Source: Stramonita haemastoma (lineage: Eukaryota; Mollusca; Gastropoda; Neogastropoda; Muricidae). Taken from it: a DNA stretch of 10,000 bases. Position 1 is the first letter of the stretch. Every line of letters begins with the position of its first letter. Of the stretch, positions 6,801 to 10,000 are shown piece by piece. The notes below the pieces were generated by a model that was not told the DNA's origin, ran no database searches, and was given only the letters and a program-made list of their open reading frames with translations. The stretch lies in contig CM060337.1 of assembly GCA_030674155.1 (NCBI GenBank), positions 40,269,029 to 40,279,028 on the forward strand, given 5' to 3'. A program made the translations under genes and the position numbers.

Positions 6801-8020
6801 TCCGAGGACGTTTCTGATGTAGAGTCGATCGTGGATGCTGAAACCCTGATGAACAAGCTGGAGTGAATCGCTCCAACGTTTCGCTGACGTCGCCCAGGTT
6901 CCGGGAGATTAAATCTCAGGCAGGTCACCACGATGCTTCTGCCGCTGCCATCCCTGCCCTGACCGGGGACGGTTTTCCGCCCATGAACCTGGACGTTACC
7001 CAGAAAGACATCCTGACCCTTCAGGCTAAACTGCAGCAAGCTCTCACTCCCAGAGAGGACGACGACCACGGACAAGAACACATCCCCGCCGATCTTGAAG
7101 AGCTGAATGACGACGTCCACAAAGAAATTCTCCTGAGGAAGCTGACTCCTATTCCTGAGATGCCGTCCATGAACGGTCCCATCGGGAACGTGGCCGAGGC
7201 CATCGCACGCTTTGACCGTTCTTTAAAAGACAACCAGCTGAATGACATGCTGGAAGGGACCCCCCGCAAGGACATGAGTGCTGCCTCGCCACACCCCTCC
7301 CACACCCAAGCAGTCCCAGGAAGCAGCAACATCAGCAGCAACAGAAAGGACAAGACCCTCCCTCGGGAGAGCAACAGCAACGTGAAAGGAAAAGACCCTC
7401 AACCGCTGACAGAAACCTCAGCAAACCACCCCGGGTAGAAGTCAGCAAACCAGCCACCCCCCAAAGAAGGCAAGAACGCTGCCCCGAGAAGAACCCAAAG
7501 CCTGAAAGAAGGAGGCAGCAGCACAGAGGCCAAAAAGAACAGGCCGAAAAGAGAGCGGAAATTCTCCGAGTCCAAAAAGGACGAAGAGGAGGAGGAGATC
7601 AACACCGCCATTGATGAGATCCTCAGCGCTACCAACACGTCCATGTCTTCCACTCTCAAATCCACCTCCACGCTCAAATCGGGATCCAACACGCTGACAG
7701 AAGGGGATCGCCACCTTCTGCTCAAGCTCCAATCCCACGCCAAGGAATCCCCCTTCCACGCTTCTAAAAACTCCAACGAGGACGACAACGACGACGACAG
7801 CTCTACCCTGTGTGGTGACCACTCTGGTGCGGGTGGTGGGGGTGTGGGTTTGACCCCTGACACCAACCCCAATCTTCTCAGGGTCATGCACGTGGAACGC
7901 TATGACCTTGGGGCCAAGGTCAAGGCCATGATCGACGCCGGGGCGGAGGAGAGCAAGGTCAAGGCCATGATGGAGGCCGACCAGAACGTGAACCAGCAAG
8001 AGGCCCAGCAGATTGTGAAG
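3838..8020 (+). CDS. Exon E: giant coding exon of the serine-rich unknown protein, interrupted by small frame changes
   Basis: The exon is 4,183 bases, from ctaacacag to AAG|gtgagg, phase 0 at both ends. No single frame is open. The plausible path, by position of codon start modulo 3, is: 1 (3838-3884), 0 (3885-5050), briefly 1 (5053-5080), 0 (to about 5215), 1 or 2 through a Pro-rich part, 0 (about 5428-5785), 2 (5786-6208), 1 (to about 6268), 0 (to 6863), 2 (to about 7385), briefly 1 (to about 7460), and 2 to the end. Most steps equal one missing base, and the unambiguous net is five missing bases (4188 = 3 x 1396). The product would be about 1,400 residues, Ser-rich with basic and acidic tracts. 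Preserved splice phases favour sequencing indels; a recently decayed gene remains possible. Family not recognised. Confidence 0.7.
3885..5066 (+). other. Exon E block 1: Ser-rich with basophilic phosphosite motifs
   Basis: This is the longest uninterrupted block, about 394 codons, entered from the first sixteen codons of the exon (ending PENQFR) by a one-base shift. It reads VGLANPMELLRSRSLLKEEF and onward. It contains three related motifs, SRPSDPF, YRRSDPSLL and FRKSDPLVV, as well as RSQSLRL, KRSQSIDS, SRQSSCE and RQVSVP. A short less-disordered patch reads GRLIVVRDTYSDFDNVFAEN. ATG at 3903 is an internal Met, not a start: the frame is open 5' of it and exon D joins upstream. It ends at TAA 5067-5069, avoided by a shift just before. 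Confidence 0.6.
5080..6208 (+). other. Exon E block 2: Ser/Pro/Ala-rich linker
   Basis: Three pieces are joined by shifts. The first reads TRVNSVQSSQQSASSSSR and onward. A Pro/Gln-rich stretch around 5230-5420 follows, where two frames are both plausible (SPPPVPSPPPPPRQQ in one, SKPTPSKTGPAVSSTTP in another). The third runs from GVRKSASAESLATSR to a poly-Ser (TCA)n tract at 5764-5787. After a shift inside that tract the chain resumes as SKAQSSQMSTTSKSV through VMQTWSKTGTSSPQTG to SGRAKSP. Repeated RRxS/RKxS sites occur (RRQSAV, SRKASADS). It is probably disordered throughout. The true frame around 5230-5420 is unresolved. Confidence 0.45.
6209..6863 (+). other. Exon E block 3: basic tract followed by acidic end
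   Basis: After a shift at the CCCC-TAG junction (6203-6211) the chain reads LVKITFSGMTSKPSADISK. A second shift near 6268 leads to LVTSGPVIVNPFENLSVQ. The region 6408-6660 is extremely Lys/Arg/Gly/Ala-rich (clusters GKKK, GKRVRSGKRRGRK), resembling a histone-H1-like tail or bipartite nuclear localisation signal. Next come a hydrophobic patch, DNMALISGIGWHMATACA, and an acidic run with DSSDSEDVSDVESIVD. It ends at TGA 6864-6866, where one missing G would give Glu-Val and continue. Confidence 0.55.
6863..7435 (+). other. Exon E block 4: probable conserved helical island
   Basis: The block runs 191 codons from VNRSNVSLTSPRFREIKS to a TAG at 7436-7438. The middle part is richer in aliphatic and charged residues than the rest of the protein: LDVTQKDILTLQAKLQQAL, then DLEELNDDVHKEILLRKL, then NVAEAIARFDRSLKDNQLND. 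These look like short amphipathic helices. Its end is Ser/Asn-rich. Between about 7385 and 7460 another frame reads RPSTADRNLSKPPRVEVSK, suggesting a pair of compensating indels, the second in the CCCCCC run at 7457-7462. Confidence 0.55.
7455..8020 (+). other. Exon E block 5: basic/acidic region with a 13-codon tandem duplication
   Basis: This block reads KEGKNAAPRRTQSLKEGG, a basic KNRPKRERKFSESKK, an acidic DEEEEEINTAIDEILS, Thr/Ser-rich TSMSSTLKSTSTLKS, and an Asp-rich stretch. The final helical-looking segment has AKVKAMIDAGAEE directly followed by SKVKAMMEADQNV, a 13-residue unit repeated twice. It ends EAQQIVK at the exon donor and continues in exon F. The frame is uninterrupted from about 7460 to the donor. 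Confidence 0.65.
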
Positions 8021-8090
8021 GTGAGGGAAGAGGGAGGGGGAGGGAGGGGTGGGTTGGTGGAGGGGGCGGGGGGGAGTAGGGGGGTAGGTT
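8021..8090 (+). other. G-run cluster (potential G-quadruplex) at exon E donor
   Basis: At least nine runs of three or more G lie between 8025 and 8084, separated by one to seven bases, with the longest run being seven G. This easily satisfies the usual G-quadruplex pattern on the plus (sense) strand, so it would be present in the pre-mRNA immediately after the 5' splice site. Confidence 0.8.
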
Positions 8091-8144
8091 TTGGATGATT
8101 AGTATTTTTTTTTTTTAGGGAGCTCGGAAAGTTGTGTCTAGTAT

Positions 8145-8290
8145 GTTTTGTTGTGTGTGTGTTTGTGTGTGGAAGGGGAGGGGTGTGTGTGTGTGTGTGT
8201 TTGTGTGTGTTGTGTGTGTGTTGTGTGTTTGTGTGTGTGTGGGTGTGTGTGTTGGTGGTGGGGGGGGTTGTGTGTGCGTGTGTGTTTCAA
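8145..8290 (+). repeat. Degenerate (GT)n array
   Basis: The stretch alternates gtgtgtgt with tttgtg, ttgtgtg and G-rich interruptions for about 145 bases. The open frames across it on both strands are repeat translations. Confidence 0.9.
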
Positions 8291-8334
8291 AGTGTATGGA
8301 AACTTAGAATAAACATGGACTACATTGTTTTTTA

Positions 8335-8410
8335 TATTTATTCTTTTATATCGAGAATAATGGAATAAGCACTCATGTGCTTTTTTTTTACATCCAGTCC
8401 CCGTGTGTAT
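8335..8410 (-). repeat. Interspersed repeat family R1, copy 5, left part
   Basis: It reads ttattcttttatatcgagaa, taatggaataagcactcatg and cagtccccgtgtgtat, then stops abruptly at the SINE. The matching continuation (cgtgtgtatgcagttttgta) lies at 8704, showing the R1 copy was already here when the SINE inserted. Confidence 0.85.
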
Positions 8411-8703
8411 AGCCGCCGCGGTAGTCAAGTGGTTAGGGCGTTGGACTCGTAATCTAAAGGTTGCGGGTTCGATCCCAGCTTTCGGCTATGGCGTTGTGCC
8501 CTTGGAAAAGGCACTTTACGGCTATATTCTCACCCCACCCAGGTGTAAAAGGGGTACCAACCTTGTGTTGGGGTTAACCCTGCGATAGACTGGCGTCCTA
8601 TCCAGGGGGGAGTCTATGACTCTCAGTCGCTTAACGCCACAGAAACCGGGATAAGCACCGGCCTGATGAGCCTTGGGCTTGGGACAGACTTTAACTTGAC
8701 CCT
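8411..8703 (+). mobile_element. tRNA-derived SINE, complete, inserted into an R1 copy
   Basis: The body is 293 bases. The 5' head (8411-8487) is a well-kept tRNA shape. The A box is TAGTCAAGTGG at 8422-8432 and the B box GGTTCGATCCC at 8466-8476. AGCCG pairs with CGGCT as acceptor stem, and an anticodon arm, TTGGA with loop CTCGTAA and TCTAA, gives anticodon CGT (Thr-like). After it come the block gcccttggaaaaggcacttt, similar to the central domain of metazoan tRNA-SINE families as I recall them, and gcgatagactggcgtcctat, a module common in invertebrate SINEs. It ends gactttaacttgacc, without poly-A. The 9-bp duplication cgtgtgtat flanks it (8402-8410 and 8704-8712). Mobilisation would rely on a partner LINE. 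Confidence 0.85.
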
Positions 8704-8738
8704 CGTGTGTATGCAGTTTTGTAAATGTCATCTGTACA
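8704..8738 (-). repeat. Interspersed repeat family R1, copy 5, right part
   Basis: It resumes with the duplicated cgtgtgtat and continues atgcagttttgtaaatgtca, tctg, in line with other R1 copies. Similarity ends soon after, so this copy was truncated before the ggcctactcttacg block. Confidence 0.8.
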
Positions 8739-8945
8739 ACCCTTTTTCATTTTGTATTAGACCTAGAGACACTATTTCATTTTGTGTCTTTGAATTGTCA
8801 AAGTCAGTAAACTACTATTTCCTTCATTTTACGTTCCTTGGCTAGAACTCCCAGCTTCACCCAAGGGTAAGACTTTGCATAAATTATGCTAACGTTTTTC
8901 ACCAACCATGAAAGAAAAAGTGGTAGCCACATTCAGACTTTGGGC

Positions 8946-9050
8946 ATTCCAATCCAATCCAATCCAATCCAATCCAAGTAAGTAAGTAAGTAAGTAAATT
9001 AGTAAGTAAATGAATATGTCAGTCAGTCAGTCAGTCAGTCAGTCAGTCTT
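8946..9050 (+). repeat. Compound microsatellite (AATCC)n (AAGT)n (AGTC)n
   Basis: About six attcc/aatcc units are followed by tandem aagt units with some change to aaat, then seven agtc units ending near 9048. The three adjacent motifs differ by small steps, as when slippage extends a mutated unit. Confidence 0.9.
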
Positions 9051-9215
9051 CAATTTTAACGTCTTTCCACTTTAAGTGATACCAGACGACCCTAAAGTAG
9101 GAAACAATCCAATCCAGTCATGTGTTTTTATTTCAAGTTATCATATAATACCTTCTAGGAACAAATATGAAATGTAGCTATTTCGTGTCTTTGATTATGA
9201 TTCGTATCAATATGC

Positions 9216-9287
9216 TTGTCAGTATTGTAATTGTAATTGCCTTTCAGGGATGATTAAAGTGGTTTTGACTTGACTTGACTTGACTTT
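9216..9287 (+). repeat. Likely 3' tail of a non-LTR retroposon with (TTGAC)n
   Basis: The sequence gcctttcagggatgattaaa followed by gtgg and four TTGAC units (9265-9284) resembles the 3' ends of CR1/L2-like LINEs, where a ...gaataaag-type end is followed by short tandem units. The upstream body was not recognisable. This could also be a simple microsatellite. Confidence 0.4.
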
Positions 9288-9410
9288 AGCCCCGCCGACC
9301 ACACAGACCATATCAGGGCTGTCACCTCCGTCAAAATTTCAAAAACATAATATTATCAAAACATGTGCCACACTTATTCAAGGGATTTCTATTTTCATTT
9401 CCTCGTGTAG

Positions 9411-9638
9411 GTGATGAACAGTTTCCGACACATGGAGCTTCATGCGGGGAGCTCCCACAACTCCAAAGAACCCTTGTTGAGGTCAGAGAGTCACCGTGTG
9501 GCCAAGGTGGGTTCTGCAGTGGACAGGGTGCCCCTGGTGCGGCCATCTTCTGCTGGGGCTTCCCGAACCCGCGGCCGTTTTCACGAGCTGAAGAAATCGT
9601 CTGCTGGAGGAAGTGCGCAGCATTTGGCTGAGAAGAAT
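9411..9638 (+). CDS. Exon F of the serine-rich unknown protein
   Basis: This 228-base exon, 76 codons, is phase 0 at both ends, between cctcgtgtag and AAT|gtgagag. It reads VMNSFRHMELHAGSSHNS, then RSESHRVAKVGSAVDRVP, and ends near SSAGGSAQHLAEKN. The first residues continue the helical segment at the end of exon E (QQIVK-VMNSFRHMELH), while the rest is Ser/Arg-rich with further RxxS sites. The GTG at 9411 is Val in an internal exon, not a start. The gene continues beyond the window: no stop belongs to this exon. The frame closes only after the donor, at TGA. Confidence 0.75.
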
Positions 9639-9673
9639 GTGAGAGTGTTGTTTTGACACTGGGGTTTTATTTT

Positions 9674-10000
9674 TGTTTGTTTGGTTGGTTGGTTGGTTGG
9701 TTGGTTGGTTGGTTGGTTGGTTGGTTGGTTGGTTGGTTTGGTTGGTTGGTTGGTTTGGTTCGTTGGTTGGTTTGGTTGGTTGGTTGGTTGGTTGGTTTGG
9801 TTTGGTTGGTTGGTTGGTTGGTTTGGTTGGTTGGTTGGTTGGTTGGTTTGGTTTGGTTGGTTGGTTGGTTGGTTGGTTGGTTGGTTGGTTGGTTGGTTGG
9901 TTTGGTTGGTTGTTGGTTGGTTTGGTTGGTTGGTTGGTTGGTTGGTTGGTTTGGTTGGTTGGTTGGTTTGGTTGGTTGGTTGGGTTGGCTGGTTGGCTGG
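9674..10000 (+). repeat. (TTGG)n tetranucleotide array, open at window end
   Basis: Over 320 bases of ttgg units carry occasional tttgg length variants and single substitutions (ttcg, tggc near the end). The array lies in the intron after exon F and continues past the window. Units with an extra T recur at several places, suggesting short higher-order blocks. Confidence 0.95.

Larger units (their letters stand above)
8021..9410 (+). other. Intron between exons E and F
   Basis: The intron is 1,390 bases, from gtgagg to ttcctcgtgtag. In order it has a G-run cluster (8021-8090), a degenerate GT-rich array (8145-8290), the R1 copy split by a SINE (8335-8738), about 200 bases with no structure I can name, a compound microsatellite (8946-9050), and a (TTGAC)n-tailed fragment (9216-9287). 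The 120 bases before exon F look ordinary. Confidence 0.75.

Noticed and set aside
6224..7120. 298-codon open frame on the minus strand
   Set aside because: It lies wholly opposite exon E, whose plus-strand sense has splice phases and coherent protein composition. GC-rich coding DNA commonly leaves long antisense frames.
3838..8020. Programmed ribosomal frameshifting
   Set aside because: About ten shifts would be needed, and I saw no slippery heptamer with downstream structure repeated at them. Indels or decay explain it better.
3838..8020. Processed (retro)pseudogene
   Set aside because: Introns and consensus splice sites are retained on both sides, so this is not an intronless copy. An unprocessed pseudogene is still possible.
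8132..8428. Cys/Val-rich and His/Thr-rich small proteins on either strand
   Set aside because: They are pure translations of the degenerate GT array.
8411..8487. Functional tRNA-Thr gene
   Set aside because: The tRNA-like part continues into a SINE body and is bracketed, with that body, by a target-site duplication. It lacks a T-run terminator right after the tRNA part.

Overview
This is animal genomic DNA, not bacterial. A single plus-strand gene is broken by introns with GT..AG borders, and its introns are full of microsatellites, homopolymer runs and retroposon copies. One intronic retroposon is a tRNA-derived SINE with a central block of the kind widespread in molluscs and other marine invertebrates. 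The mix of SINE type, (TTGG)n, (GT)n and (TTTA)n arrays, and a serine-rich protein with no obvious vertebrate counterpart suggests a lophotrochozoan, perhaps a marine gastropod. The taxon is an inference and only moderately supported.

Layout. I read six exons of one gene: exon A (about 203-314), B (1400-1497), C (2143-2307, or from 2125), D (2896-3074), E (3838-8020, a 4.2 kb giant) and F (9411-9638). Every junction phase agrees: A leaves two bases and B supplies one; B leaves one and C supplies two; C leaves one and D supplies two; D/E and E/F are phase 0. The gene runs off both ends, so neither initiator, stop, promoter nor poly(A) site is visible. 'Exon A' is a label, not the gene's first exon.

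The protein is mostly low-complexity: serine-, proline- and lysine-rich, with many basophilic kinase-type sites, a strongly basic stretch, and a few islands that look conserved or folded (about 6670-6860, 6960-7260, and 7880-8020 continuing into exon F). I do not recognise the family. A scaffold or regulatory role is only a guess.

Exon E is not one open frame. It needs a ladder of about ten small frame changes, mostly equivalent to a single missing base, to read through. Exon borders and phases are intact, and the net change restores a length divisible by three (4183 + 5 = 4188). I favour uncorrected long-read indels over a pseudogene, but the window alone cannot settle it.

Introns. An unclassified interspersed repeat occurs five times in four introns, always in the same orientation. 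The fifth copy is split by the SINE, with a 9-bp target-site duplication. A decayed 33-39 bp tandem array abuts the acceptor of exon E. A G-rich stretch with at least nine G-runs starts at the exon E donor. A (TTGG)n array fills the last 330 bases.
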